From positions 44,383,203 through 44,447,202 of the forward strand of contig JAJEKV010000002.1 in the NCBI GenBank assembly GCA_021234155.1: a stretch of DNA of 64,000 nt, given 5' to 3'. A model generated the notes under the pieces. The model was not told where the DNA came from. It saw only the letters and a program-made list of their open reading frames with translations, and did not search any database. This document shows, in pieces, positions 11,618-24,399 of this stretch; the first letter of the stretch is position 1, and each line of letters starts with the position of its first letter. The position numbers and the translations under genes are program-made. This DNA comes from Isoetes taiwanensis (lineage: Eukaryota; Streptophyta; Lycopodiopsida; Isoetales; Isoetaceae).

Positions 11618-12610
11618 TTATGGCCGTCGTTCTTTTGGATTGGCATCACAATGCATGACCAAAGCATCTATTAGAAATTGTCGTCGTGACAGGGCGTATT
11701 CATGAGAGAACCATTTAGATGTAATCTGTGACATCCATAAATAAGGTTAGAAATATTTAAAGGAACATGAGATCGCGTTACATACAAGGGAAGGCATACA
11801 ACTTACTTCCATATCTCTACCGAGAGACAAGAGCTTCAACATATTTGTGCATAAATCCCATCACATACAACCCACATGATGTTAAATCGAGCTGCGTGGC
11901 ACCTCTACTTGCTTTGAATCCGATTAACATTATTTCTCTTCATGAAATCGGCCTCTAGATACTTGGCCGTCGATGTGGTTAACATTTGTGTGTGCGACCT
12001 ACATATCACGAAATTTAGCAGACGAATTAGCGAAGAAAAGCAAAGCAACAACTTAAAGTATTACATACCCTTTGATTGCTTTCTCGTTAAATGCATAACT
12101 GTAAGAGGATTCAAGGCGTGAATTCACAGTGCGGTAGGATCTTGGAATCGATGGTGCGGCGTAAAATAGCCCGGCCACAAAATGGTCATTCTCAAGGATA
12201 GGTGCAAGGATATGATGGCATTTAGCTACCACAATCCCCTTCATCCCCTGATTTCACTATTTCAATGACATTCGATCCTTCAAATGATTCACCCTTTCTT
12301 TTCTTTCTTTGGTAGCTTCTCTAAACCTTATATAGTTGTAAAGCGGGATAAAAAGATTTTGCTCTTCCACTTTCGAAAGGCAATGTCTCATACAAGCACC
12401 TGGATTATATTAAGATTAACATTAGAGACAAGGAATAGCAACAAATACATTTCGGTTACAACGGGGTTATTACGCCATAAAGATCCACTAGCGGCTACTC
12501 ATTTTAGAGTTAGTTGCACATAAAATTGCTATGTCGGATGCAACCACTTTCATTTCAGCGGTGATGGTTCTTGAATGGCGTGAATTCCATAAGTTTATCC
12601 TTGTCATCAT
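11618..12610 (-). CDS. Ulp1/SENP-like C48 cysteine protease, spliced, copy A
   Basis: Predicted deSUMOylating or related protease. On the minus strand an exon with GIVVAKCHHILAPILENDHF (12,240-12,180) supplies the region of the catalytic His, in the place of the N-x-HW word of Ulp1. A following exon has the oxyanion Gln and catalytic Cys word, read in copy B as QQPDLTSCGLYVMGF. A last exon with FSHEYALSRRQFLIDALV ends at a TAA at 11,620-11,618. Exon edges show GTAAGT donors and AG acceptors. The usual catalytic Asp (VLDSL) is not clear; copy B reads HVLNPL there. The gene converges on the DDE transposase. Ulp1-like proteases are regular passengers of plant and animal DNA transposons (Mutator-like, CACTA, KDZ), which supports one composite element. 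Confidence 0.82.
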
Positions 12611-12628
12611 TTACATTGTCGATCCAAG

Positions 12629-12915
12629 ATGTTAGTGTCATATTAACAATTGATCCATGACAATAAAGCATAAATTGATACCTTCCAATCTACTGTTTCG
12701 GTGGTTTAGACACGCAAAAAGCGAGTAAAATATAATAAACTCTTGAAGTATAAGTAAGTCACAACTTCTGTTTAAGTAAGTCAATGTTAGTGTCATATTA
12801 ACAATTGATCCATGACAATAAAGCATAAATTGATACCTTCCAATCTCTGTTTCCAGTGGTTTAGACCTGCAAAACGAGTAAAATATAATAAGCTACTGAA
12901 GTATAAGTAAGTCAA
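12629..12915. repeat. Two-unit tandem repeat, about 156 bp, copy A
   Basis: Each unit starts with GTTAGTGTCATATTAACAAT and contains ACCTTCCAATCT and AAAATATAATAA words. It lies at the 5' side of the Ulp1-like gene. The same doubling is present at 46,817-47,100. Confidence 0.85.
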
Positions 12916-12916
12916 T

Positions 12917-14560
12917 TGTGACGTTCCACATATTTATACGCATATTTAAGTATAAATACATGACACGTCACTATGGATAATTAATGGCACATTAATTAGT
13001 CATAAGCTAGGGTTAGCTATGTTAATAATTAAATTATAAAGGTGGAAACCTAACCCAAAACCCTAATTCGAATTTAGGGCTTATCCTAATATTAAAAGGG
13101 CTAAAATACCAAATTAGCTAATTATTGACATGCCACAGCCCCAAATCGATTGGGCAAGGTAGGGTTTCTATTTTGGACACCTAAATTAGGGCTTTTGTGC
13201 CCCAATTCAGAATTAGGAGCAATGGGGATGGAGGAGGAGGAGCGGCAGCCGGGCACCCTTGACCGTCGAGATGGAGCCATCCCAAGCCCGATTCGACGGT
13301 TAGTCTATAGCTTAGCTGTGTTATCTGTAGGGTAGCGCCCCTGTTGGGAACTTGTTGTGTGTATTTCTTCTATTTCTCTGTGTTCTCTATGCTTTACCTA
13401 TAGGAACTAACCCTTGATTGTAAAGGTAAGTTCTCTTTATATTCTGATTTTGGGTTTGCTCTTAAAGGATGGATTGATAGTTCTTTGCATAGTATTACTC
13501 TGGAAATGGGGGAATTAAGGGGGGTAGAGACCTCTGAGCCATGATAGTAGGATGCTCCTAGGTAGATCCATGTACTTCCCATTAGATGCGGCCTGTGCAC
13601 AAGAGCCCACCGAGTCGTGGATGCTATGGAGTGACTTAGCACCAAATAAGGGACACAGTGGTGAAGCGGGGGTGGGGTCTTGCACGAACATAAAAGGCTC
13701 CCGAGACTCCCTCTGATGGACTAGGCCTAATAGCCCGGCCGGTGAGCTAAGCGCGATCCAGCCGGTATGGAGTCTGGCAGGTCCACAGTGCGGAGGTGTG
13801 ACCCGCATGGGGCATCCTGTACTTTGAGTAGATTTAGAGGCGAGTAAGTGGTGCGGATGCGGGGTCGGCTGATGCGACGCGTATTCTCTAGTCCACCCAT
13901 GGAACCACTTTGTGATCACGGAGGGGACACTTCCCCGACCTGCCTCATCGGACGGGGCTTCATGAACCCTGTAGTAGGCTCGTAGGGTGATACCTTGAGT
14001 CTGCGTGTCCGGAAGGCTATAGTGACGCCATAGCATGATTCGACTCATCTGCAAAGTGTGCACAGGAGGGGCGGATGGAGTGGACAACCCTAGCCAATGT
14101 TCTATGCCAGCCAGCGCCATGTCAAGATTTGGTCTGGCTGATCTCTTGAGACCTAGCCGTCGGTCGATCCTCAATTTGGAGTCCAGTAGGGGGTAGAACC
14201 ATGGGTTTGGGGTGTTTTCCTTAGTATTAAATGCATATCCTTTGTTGTTGTCACTTGGATGGATGTGCCACCCCTCGTGGTGGTAAATTATGATATGATT
14301 ATGATGTGTGCTAACCTTATATTCACGCTTCCGCGACGTAGGAGCCCCATTGAAGGCGTGGGCCGAATGACCCCTCTGTGTCCTTCACTTGAGCATCTTG
14401 TCATAGATGGCCCGAGTTAGGCGGAGGGCCCTTTCGTCAGGTTGAAGTTGGTCGCCATGGGAGGAAAGTCCCGTATGTATACGTCCAGGGTCGTATATGT
14501 TCGAGGAGCGTCGCGGTGGTATCGAGCCATGATTACGGTTGACCGGAATCATAGCACTGA
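12917..14560. mobile_element. Possible solo LTR, copy A
   Basis: The segment begins TGTGACGTTCC, a common opening of Ty3-type LTRs. It contains a TATA-like TTTAAGTATAAATACA word and GC-rich, non-coding sequence with weak frames only. No primer-binding site, polypurine tract or partner LTR was found and the right end is a guess. It could also be part of the transposon to its left or an unrelated repeat. Confidence 0.3.
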
Positions 14561-14949
14561 CCAAATCTTTGACCCGTTAGTTCGGTAGTTGAGTGGGAGT
14601 TTAAGCTAGTTGGACTGCTTAACTTTTTGGTGATTTAGTTTTGTGCTAGGTGGATGTAATAAATTGTGAGTTTTAGGAAGTTTAGGGCGATTTTGGAGGG
14701 AAAAAGTTGTGACTGGAGGACCCAAGTTTGGAAGCGCTATAACTTTTTGTAGGTAGTTCGGATGAAGGCAAAATGGCTCCAATGGATCGGACACCTCCCA
14801 AATACCCTAAGGGCACGTCTCCAGGTCGAAAAAGACAATAGGCACCCCGAAAAATCAAAAGGGCTTTGTGTCTTTGGAGGTGTTTTTTCTCGGCGAACCG
14901 GCCCATTATAAGGATCGCAGAGCCCCATACGGTCCGCCGTATAAAAATA

Positions 14950-15205
14950 CGCGTCCGTTTTTTTTTTTTTTTTAAAGTTTTTTTTTCACTTTCCACCCAC
15001 GTTTTGAACCCGTGATCTCCCACTTCCAACCCAACACTCTTTCCATCTTGCCAACTATGTTTATATAGATGTTCTACTACTTTGTTATACATATCTAATA
15101 TTCTGTTTTGTCCTGTTAGCAGCTCTTTTAAGAAAAAGGTACATCATGGAATTGAACCCCTGACCTTCTGCACCCAAGCCAACACCTTTACCAATGAGCA
15201 ACTTC
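14950..15205 (-). mobile_element. tRNA-derived SINE, two heads in tandem, copy A
   Basis: On the minus strand two tRNA-like promoter pairs follow one another. The first has an A-box-like TTGCTCATTGGTAAAGG (15,201-15,185) and a B box GGTTCAATTCC (15,158-15,148). The second has TAGTTGGCAAGATGG (15,057-15,043) and GGGTTCAAAAC (15,011-15,001). Both A-to-B spacings are close to those of a tRNA gene. The second unit runs into an A-rich tail (14,995-14,955). No cloverleaf closes well enough to be a working tRNA. Confidence 0.6.
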
Positions 15206-15304
15206 TTTCTTGAATGGATATAATCCTTTTTCTAGGATTTATAGTTTATCTATTCCATATCTAAATTACATGCGTGCCTTTGGTAAACCCACATTGTGGA
15301 GGCA

Positions 15305-15450
15305 ACAATTCCGCCGGAGCAAGCTCTTCTGCCATAGCCGCCGGAGCAAGCTCTTCCGCCATAGCCGCCGGAGCAAGCTCTCTTGTCGTAGCCACCGCAT
15401 GACAAAGCTCTCTCGCCCGTAGCCGCCGAGCAAGCTCTCTCGCCATAGCC
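15305..15450. repeat. Minisatellite, unit about 30 bp, copy A
   Basis: About five head-to-tail copies of CCGGAGCAAGCTCT followed by a CGCCATAGCCG-like spacer. Frames across it encode simple repeats and were not treated as genes. Confidence 0.9.
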
Positions 15451-17640
15451 CCGTGAATGCTTGATCTTGCGATAGCCATGGGAGTCGACCTCTCTCTGTC
15501 ATAGTCAACCGGATAACTGTTAACCATATATAAAGCTAGTATCCCCTAGGAATAAACCGACCAAATGACACGACGTGATCTAGCAAGTCCGGCCAACTTG
15601 TTATGACAACATCAACTCACTTGGTGGGACTAATTCTGGAACTTAATTAACAACGACAGGGCAACTTTCTAGAATTATTATATCCTTGGATATTCTCTAA
15701 GCGACGATAATAATGTCCAGTTATCGGCGTTCCTCGACCTATGACTTTAACTATTTTTTTCTTTGGTAGATGCCTTGATAACACAATTTCTTCGGGCCTT
15801 GCCATCATTCAATCTATACTACATTCATATGCTTTATCTTAGACCTTATTCGACGTTATACGTAATATGTTATAGACATAACTATAATTAATGTTGTCTC
15901 TCTCTAGTGTCTAAACCTTGCCTCATCTCAATTCCCAGACAAAGGATTCCTTTTAACCCAACCAACTAGGGAATCCGCCATGCAACACCCCTCTAGACCA
16001 TGGGTAGCTTTAATCCTACCACCCCTCACTACTTCTTCTCAATGGTCGTGTTCTTTTCATGGACCATTTTCCCAGACCACGGTACCAACTCTGTAATACA
16101 TAGTGAGTGCTTGTGTTAGAACCCCCACAATAATGTCAACACTTTGTGCCAAACTCCACCGTCTATATGGATGTGATTAATTGTCAAAGTGACAGCAGTC
16201 TACCCTCTTTCGGAGTTGTTCTCCCGTACATTCCAATGCCACCCAACCATTGTTGATTACTCACCCCTTTCTAGGGTACCTAGATAAGGTCCGAGCCAAA
16301 TGTTTCCAACCATTATTTTAATACCTAAACGTCTTTAGGTTCTGCAAACGAACTTACATATTCCAAAGGATTATATGAATATCCCAAAGGACAGTACCAC
16401 CCAAAGACCTCTCAAGATAGGCCTCCTCTATTCAGAGATCTTGTGTTCAAGTCTCTGGGGGTCCGTCATATGTCCTCATGGACGCTGCCAATATGGCATG
16501 ACGTATAAATGCTATCTATCTATCTATCTATTTATAAAAAAGGTCCTTGGTGAACTCAATTCACCATGTTGTCCTAAGACATGGACGTCTTCTTCCCTAA
16601 GCCATACGCCAAATCTTTAAAGAGTTTTTCGGCTCTTGCTGCCTTTCAAGCTGCAGGTATATCTTTGCATGTTAGCAAAGACTAACCTTCATGTTAGGAA
16701 ATAACCTTTCTATCTAGATTGCTAAATATCATGCATCAGGGTCCTTTATTCCTTCTCTTCTTCAATATGTTTTCTACGTCTATGGCCGATTTTCAGTATC
16801 CCGACCCTTACGCCTGCCACAGCTACATATTTCACTCTTTGGCTGTGACCTTTATTCAGTAGAGTCACCAATCCAATTACTCCTTTATGTATTCATTAAC
16901 CGTCTTGTCGCTTTTGAGCCGCTATTATATGCTCCCTATATTGTTAACCCACCTATCATTGGGGGTTATGATCCAACGTTGTCCTACATCCTCGAAATGT
17001 TAGTCATTACATTTCTCTGTCATGATGCTATGCTGCTGTTCTGGCATTCCAAATGACTTGGCATTTTCATTTAAGCCATAGTCATGGCCTAAGAGCGGGT
17101 GAGCCTTCGTAAATTACCTGGAGTCATCAAGGTGCTTGCCTTGTATTTTGTGAGCCTTTCTACAATTACCTACGTCTAATATAACCCGGGCTTGTATCAA
17201 TGTTCGAGTCCTGTATATGTTAACTTGCACCCCCATATAACCCATGGCATCACCTCTGCCTGATCCAGGTATGGATCATGTGGGAAAGCTAGTCTTAGGT
17301 GTCTATGCAAGACACATTCGAACATTTAGCAGGTAACTGCTATTCGCTACTTATCCTGGAATTGTACTATTGTACTACTCAACCCCACTACCTTAAGTTT
17401 TATTCTATTGGCCGTTGACATTTATTTCAAGTGCCAACTACTACCTCATACCCTAGCATGCAACGGATTGACGGTCCTTTTCACTTGAAACAAAACCTAA
17501 CCTATGTACCTTTATAATGTGGCTGACCCACCGACTTCCCAACTGGGCAGTGGCCAACTCTATGTTGGAAATCTATATGTTGCCTACATCTTATATTATA
17601 ATGTTATTGTGTAAGTGTTGGACCCAGCCCTAATTTGGTG
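15451..17640. other. Non-coding stretch, nearly identical in both copies
   Basis: No recognisable protein. It holds a (CTAT)n microsatellite at 16,511-16,533. About 100 bases before it a B-box-like TGTTCAAGTCTC occurs, so it could be a worn SINE with a microsatellite tail, but no A box is convincing. Between copies this stretch shows far fewer differences than 1-15,450. Copy B equivalent: 49,646-51,830. Confidence 0.55.
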
Positions 17641-20600
17641 CCCAGATTCGACCTCTTTAATTAATCCGGCCTAGATAGCCCCGATTTTTTCTTCGCCGAT
17701 TTGGATGTTTTAGGGTTAACCGAGCTGTTATTCAACATGGAGGTTGGAGCTTGCTATCGAGACAAACTGAAGAACAAAGGCTCAAAAGATGTTGATCTCC
17801 AATCGCTTTTGCAAATCCTTGGCGGGTTACCTTTCACGCCCACAAATATGGCAGCGCCTACTTCTTCTAAGCTCAACTTTCGCTTTACGGCACCAGTATG
17901 CTATTTCCTCGATCAAGAAACCATGGGGCCATTGCCGTTAATATAGGACAAGCGGCACTACCATAAGGGATGAGCGGAACTCTGTTTGCTCGATGAAATA
18001 GCATCACACCATCACCGTAATAGAATACTCTGATCGCTGCGCATCGGACCATAGATTCTATTGGAATATTTACTGCATGACATCGGATGGTTTAGTGCTG
18101 TGGTTTCTTAGAAATGGTGAAGCCATGTGCACCTGCAAAGAAGCCTTTTACTTGATAGGCCTGTATTTATTCACTTCCGGAACCAGTGGGCTCATATGAG
18201 CAATATGACGACGTTGCTCTTTAGGTAAGAACATCCACATATACACACAGGAAATCTTGCATCATAACGGTCCATAATATTATTTGTTTGCAGAATCTGT
18301 AGCAGGGGACTTCAAGCAAGGATCATCACAGTAGTAAACGGTGTAAGTGGATGAAAATGATGCCATTTCTGCCAGTTCAAGCAAGGCCATACCATCCATT
18401 CCTTCTTTAGAACTAAGATGCTGTCAATGAAGATCAAAGCCCTTTAGATATTCGCCACCCATTCTTGCTGGCAAGGTACTTTTCTTCACAAGCTGAAGAC
18501 AAAGCATTGCATTTGATCTAGAAATGGTGCATGGCATGATTGCTGGGTATCGAGTGCTGCAAGAGGTGCATGGCACGGTTCTTTTTAAGGCTTCTTTTTA
18601 TTGAGCAAACAAAATTTTGCCAACTCTACCTACAATTTACTTGAGGTGCATCTTTTAATCCCTTGCCTTTTTAGGATCTTCATCCTGCTTGTTTGTTGTA
18701 GATATTTCTCCGTGGCACCATGTATATGCAATCTGCACACTCCCGTGATAGTGAGATAATCCGTTTTGTTTTGCATGGTTTTTAAGCCATTAACAAATAA
18801 TCTTGAACCTCTTCTTTTGCAGGTTTAATGTTTATGCAATGGCAAGGCTCTAATGGAGAAGACCAAGAATTTTTCCTTTTAAGCATTTTGTCGCTCACAA
18901 CAACCAATCAATGCCTATGATATTACAGATGATTATGATTATGGACGCTTGATAGAATTTGCAAATCAAGGTTTTAATCTATCTACGATACCCATTCAAG
19001 TAACAATCACTGATGTCTTCGCTTATGATTTGAGCAACTGACACGTAGATGTTGAACAAAGATGTTTTCTTTTGCAGATTTTACCATATTGTGATGATAT
19101 ATATGACCGCCAAAACATCAAAGATAAATTAACATCTTGATGTTCAAACAAAATAAACTATAGCTCTTGCCTCAACATTGCAGAAAGGTCTCGTGGATTG
19201 GAAGGTTTCTGCATTACAAACCGCTCACGACATTGAGGTTTTGCCCAAGTAACTTCGTGTTTGTGGTATCAAAGTATATTTTTGAAGTTCTTGATACTAT
19301 TGCAAATTACCTTTTAGTACAAGACTGCTGTACAACTCATCTAGGCAAGCATGCATATGGTGAAACTATCAATTTTTTTTTCTATCAATTGTTGCTACAT
19401 GTATTTATTTTACTCTGACCCAAGAAAATGGCATGGGATTGGTGGTGCACCCATGGCCGTAAAATGTAGGTGTTGAATCCATGAACTCTACTGAAAGTTT
19501 TGCTTTCACTTCTAAGATGCCATATTCTATAGAGACACGAAAAGGGGGCTTTGGAATAGGAGGAAAAATGCGCCATATGACTTTTGATGTTGCGCCTGGC
19601 AAAAGGAACTTTTCAAACATGCATGAATTACAACTGAACACTTCTTGATTCAGTTTGGTATTGCTCAACTGTATGCAAGGTAAATGAAGGTATATATCTA
19701 TTTATTATAAAGTATTATCCATGGATTAGTTGCAGGCATAATTGTAAAGGTGTTGGTCTTGCAAAAGAAAGCCGATACTGCCCTTGATTCTTACATCTTA
19801 TATAGATTTGACAAACATATAATTAGGGCATGTGAGGTTCATTGTTCTATGACTCAAGTCTCTCAAGTTTACAGTCATATGATATGTCACCTTTAGTTAG
19901 AAGTTAGATTCCAAAGTCATATGATATATCACCTTTAGTTAGATTCCAATATGATAGTCAATATTTTCTGCTAGCAAGCGAGATAGCTCAGAAGAATGAT
20001 GTGCTTGAAACAAGATTTTACGGCTCGAACAGCAAAATCCTCTCATGGTGTTATGATGGATGAGACTACATTCATGAAGAATATTAAGGGTTTGTACAAA
20101 TGGTCATGTTAATGGGCTCACCAGATTATAATGATTGTGTTTTTGCTTACCTTCTTGGCACGTGTTCCCCATCAACTTATTTCTCCTATCCCTTTACAAA
20201 TGAAGGTAAAATTTGCCATGCGACTACACTCCGCATTTTGATCCAAATATATTTCATTTTTTTTTTTCACTTGAGGTCATACAATTACAACATAAAATAA
20301 CACTACCTTAAAAGGGCCTCGATTTCTACGATGGCTTTGCTGACCTACAATCACTTCACTGTTTTAACCTTAACCTATGTCTCTGCTTGAAATTCAAATC
20401 CAGCTAGAAAACCAATGCCTAATAGCAGCCCAAGTGCATATGAAAGAAGGCGATCTAGAGTCATTAAAGCAACATGAACCAGCATGTTACAGTGAACCTA
20501 CAATTAGTAGGGTTTGCAACTTCTTGGGAAGCTTGCATGCATATTATACATTGCATGACATTGTTGTGTTATAAATTATGACATGGTAATTGTTGTTGTG

Positions 20601-20870
20601 GTTCTTTAATGTTCTGCCGTATATATGTGGGTATAGTTCCCATTGTTTTGCAATGTACTTTTCTGGTTTAAAAAAAGCTTTACATCAACAACCCATAGAC
20701 ATGGCCACTTGCAATCTACATGTTCCCAAAATGATACAATGGCTCAGAAGTTGCTCTGGGGCAAGATGCAAGAATATACAACAGGTTGCTCTTAAAATAT
20801 GCAAGAAGGGAGATGCATCTATCTTTGTGTATCACTTTGCAACAACATAATGAATGGGAAGTAACCCGAG
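17641..20870 (+). other. Unrecognised, probably spliced transcription unit, copy A
   Basis: Several polypyrimidine-plus-AG acceptors (TTTGCAG near 18,295; TTTTGCAG near 18,823 and 19,078; CATTGCAG near 19,182) and a donor (AG|GTAAGAAC near 18,225) alternate with short open segments. The clearest is an exon with LRFCPSNFVFVVSKYIFEVL (19,233-19,292). Another segment further on holds KGGFGIGGKMRHMTFDVA, and a third near 20,377-20,570 holds KEGDLESLKQHEPACYSEP. The open segments are well preserved between copies. I recognise no family. It could be a host gene fragment, a captured fragment or another transposon gene. Confidence 0.3.
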
Positions 20871-22858
20871 AACCCTAAATTCTTCCAAATGCCCTCCAAA
20901 TATAGCTTGAAATCATGTAGATTAGATAATACAGAGATATTTGAAGTGGGCAGGGTTTGTTAACATTGGGATTGGGCTTTGTTGTGCAGCTGACATGTTG
21001 ATAGGGATCCATACGCCAACCCAATCCTCCCCCACATAAGCATAAGCATAAATGACTTTGTGAAGCAACTCTAAGCCTAAACAACATCACTTACACGTTT
21101 AACTTATGCCAGCAACGCTGGCACCACATTAGTTTTTATAGGGATCCCCAAATACTTTAACCATCCCTTTATCGCCTCTATGGTATTCCAAATGTATATA
21201 CACTATCATACCACCCATGGGATTATGCCATAATTCAAGGTTTACTACCCCAGATGAGGAGCTTTTCTAAAGGCTTCTTCGCTATCCTTTGTGTTCCATA
21301 CCACCCATAATCTACACACCTCGCCTTGATTTTTATCGGGACTTGGATTGTCATACCAACCTCAAGTAAGTCGACATTCTATACCTTTACCACCATTGTC
21401 GAAACCTACACTTCTAAAGTGATCTCCTTTCATGAGCTGGGTATTTATAATCCAGTTTTTCAATCTTTTGCACTATAGTACCTCTTAACGTGGACTACGT
21501 TAGATAATGATATATATGGTGCATCCGTAGTCTCTTCTACACTGAATAGCAATCTAGATGCCGTGATAATAAATAAATCCCCTCGTAATTATTAGGTCCA
21601 AGATTTCACTTAGATACCAAACATCGCCATACTAATTTTCGAAAGTATCCATCAAAATAGGGATAACTTAACACTCCTTATTCCCAACATTCAAGACTTC
21701 TTACTTTTAAGAGCCTTAACCCGCCCGCCATCACCATATACTGTGCGGCATGTACCAGGCATGGTTTCGATGCTTCCGCCGGACACCATAGTTACAACCC
21801 GCCTTCCGTGATTCGTGACAATAACGTATCGCCATTAATAATCGGATAGCACCCGGGCTACCAACCACGCCGAATGTATATGCCGCTTGTACCGTAGTTC
21901 TATAACTATAAGACCGTTCCGACAAGGTAAGCAGGTAAATTTACGAAAAATAGCAATAAAATAAATAAGTAATTCAAATGTAAGAACATCTGGACATCTC
22001 GTAAAATGTATAAACATAACCAATGAATTAATATGTGTCCTCATGTGACTATAATTCATGCTAAAGATAGAGATGGAGTGGGGAAACATTAATCTATAAT
22101 CAAAGGAGCAAAACTATTTAAAACACATAATCAAACACAATAGAAGGAGATGTTACGTATGTCTTACATAAAACTCCTAAGGGAATAACGAGACTTAGAT
22201 AATGTTATAACAAGGTTAAATAATAAATGAAGAACGCCCCATTCGCAATTAATATTAAAGTATAAGGTCAAATGGCAAATACAAGACAATATATAATTTA
22301 TTAAAGGTAACACCACCAGCATAGCAATATATGAGTTGTTAAAATTGTAACAAAATAGGAAAACAAAATTTAGATGCAAAAATTACATTAAGCCCGGTTT
22401 GTAATAAAATCACTTGCAAAAAAAAAAAAAGTGAAGGGGAGAATACATTGGATATATACACACGTTAATATGATTAGAATGACTTTCACTTAAACAACAA
22501 ATGGAAGTTCTAGATCTATACTTGTCTTTTTAATATATAATCGGCCATTCGTATGTATAGAAGAAACAAGGAGACTTCCACAAACCTTGACTGCTCACTT
22601 TTACGTCTAAGCGATGTTTATGTCCCATATATACCTTCTTACCCTCTTATATTTTGAGTTATAAATTGCACATTACAAGTCATTTCAAACTTAATCACCT
22701 TTCAACATGACAACGCCCTGTGACTTATAATCTCACGCCACCCTTTAAGGAGGGGAGACTTCCTTCCAATATATGATGTGTCGCTGGTCATCCGTGCTTT
22801 GAGAAGGGGAAACAGGTAACGGGTTTTTGTAGTATTTGAGATTCTTACACGCCCGCAT
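20871..22858. other. AT-rich stretch, no gene seen, copy A
   Basis: No supported coding region. Short frames are not preserved between the copies (equivalent 55,071-57,087). It may include the 5' leader or LTR of the retroelement whose ATG follows, but no LTR boundary or primer-binding site could be placed. Confidence 0.45.
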
Positions 22859-23015
22859 ATGGTGAATACCAGAGAACATCCGAGTTTCAACACCGCAAAT
22901 ACGCAGAAGCTACAACATTTTGAGTATGCAAATGAGGTGCAAGAAGTGCGAACGGAGTTGTAGACTTAAAAAGAAATCAGCATTTGTTGGTGAGCCTCTC
23001 GTAACGCCGTTAAAA
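22859..23015 (+). pseudogene. Start of an LTR-element gag, copy A, decayed
   Basis: An ATG followed by codons for Val-Asn-Thr-Arg resembles the MVNTRR opening common in plant Ty3 gag proteins. The copy B version is open for about 57 codons. Here small indels break the frame. Sequence past about 23,015 belongs to the LINE fragment on the other strand, so the gag is cut short. Confidence 0.4.
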
Positions 23016-23385
23016 GTAAGTTGAAATTTTTAAAGTCCCGGTCTTATTGGGTGTATTCCCATGAGGGGAGTCCGCCTTCAATTTCTCATTCTAAAAATGC
23101 AAAAAGTTTACCACTAGAGGTACCCCTTTAAAATGTTCTTTAGTAGTCCAAGTTATGAAGGTGTTATTCCCTCCAAAGATCTTTTATAGCAGTTGATCCC
23201 TTTGTTAGACCATTTTCAGAATCTTAGGATGTTTAATGGCCATTGTATTAGAGAACCGATCAAAGAAGATTGATGACCAAAAAAGATCGGGCTCATAGTG
23301 GCTTGAAGAAATTGTCTCTCGTACATGTGATGAATTTTATTCCAGCCATTATTAGATTTCTAATGAGGAGAAGTATTAGAAGCAG
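23016..23385 (-). mobile_element. LINE 3' fragment, copy A, cut by the N gap
   Basis: Homologous to 57,262-57,645, which is the C-terminal end of the LINE ORF2 in copy B. The element is lost at the run of Ns; the sequence right of the gap is unrelated. Either the rest of the LINE is missing from the assembly or the join is false. Confidence 0.8.
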
Positions 23386-23398
23386 NNNNNNNNNNNNN
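23386..23398. other. Assembly gap (13 N)
   Basis: Thirteen undetermined bases. The length is unlikely to be a measured distance, because homologous sequence in copy B continues for kilobases with LINE, while here a fold-back repeat starts at once. Confidence 1.
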
Positions 23399-24300
23399 TC
23401 TTAAACATGCCACCCAGGTTCCAACATGCTCAAACATGCCAATGCTGCCTAAGTAATACGCTGTACCTTATGTCTAACTCTGCCAAGTGGCCTGGGCCAT
23501 GCCAATGTAATCTAAACATGCCAAGGTGGTCTTTTACGCCACACAGTTCCAACATGCCACCTAGGCTCTAATAGCGGCAAGGTGGCTCAAACATGCCACG
23601 TTGGTTCTTCCAAATACGCCACCTAGGTTCCAACATGCTGGCTCAAAACATGCCAAGGTGGGTCTTCAAACATGCCAAGGTGGCCTCAAACATGCCACCT
23701 AGGCTCCAACGCTAGTTCAAACATGCCAGGTGGCTCCAAACATGCCACGGGTCCACCCATACGTTTTCCAAAGGTGGTGGTTCAAACATGCCACCCAGCA
23801 TGCCAAACATGCCAAGGCTCCAACACGCCACCGTGGCTCTAACCCGCCACCTATAGTTCAAACATGCCAAGGTGGCTCAAACTTTGCCACCCAGGGCTCC
23901 AACATGACAAAATGGCTCTTAAAAACATGCTCCAACCTAGGCTCCAATCGCAGCCAAACATGCCAATGCCGCTCAACATACCACCTATGTCTAACTTCAA
24001 GGTGGCTCCAAATATGCCATCGCAGTCCAACATGCCTTAGTGGCTCAAACATGCCATCTGTTCAACATGCCACCCAGTTCAAACATGCTGGCCTCAAACA
24101 TGCTGGCAGCTTCAAACATGCCACCTAGTCTAACATTAAGGTGGTTCTAAACATGCCATCGGACTCCATAATGCCACGTCGTAATCTTAACATGCCAAGG
24201 TGGCTCCAACATGCCATGAAAGTCTTAACATGCCAAGGTGGCTCGCATGCCACCTAGTCCTTTCGCATGCCACCTAGTAACCCGCGGTGACATGGCATGC
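23399..24300. repeat. Left subterminal repeat array
   Basis: Dozens of degenerate copies of an 18-36 bp unit: (A)ACATGCCA, CC(A/T)AGG and TGGCTC. Open frames across it translate to simple repeats and are not genes. Confidence 0.92.
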
Positions 24301-24399
24301 CAAGTAAGCAAGGTCAAGTTTTGACTAGGTTAAAACCAAAGATGTCCATCTTGGTCTCTTTCATTGGGTGAGCAAGTTGCAAATTTTAGGTGATATGGC

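Larger units (their letters stand above)
1..23385. repeat. Direct duplication, copy A
   Basis: This stretch recurs in the same orientation at 34,109-57,645, with the same order of elements and long runs of identical sequence (for example about 15,640-16,630 against 49,850-50,810). The left edge is the window start, so the true left boundary is unseen. The right edge is a run of Ns. Differences between copies are mostly one- or two-base changes and small indels. It may be a real segmental duplication or two haplotypes placed in tandem by the assembler; the sequence alone does not decide. Confidence 0.93.

Noticed and set aside
14950-15205. Functional tRNA genes
   Set aside because: A and B boxes are present but no cloverleaf with paired acceptor and anticodon stems closes.
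23730-24128. 132-codon frame with CATQ-like repeats
   Set aside because: Translates the ACATGCCA array; simple repeat, not a gene.
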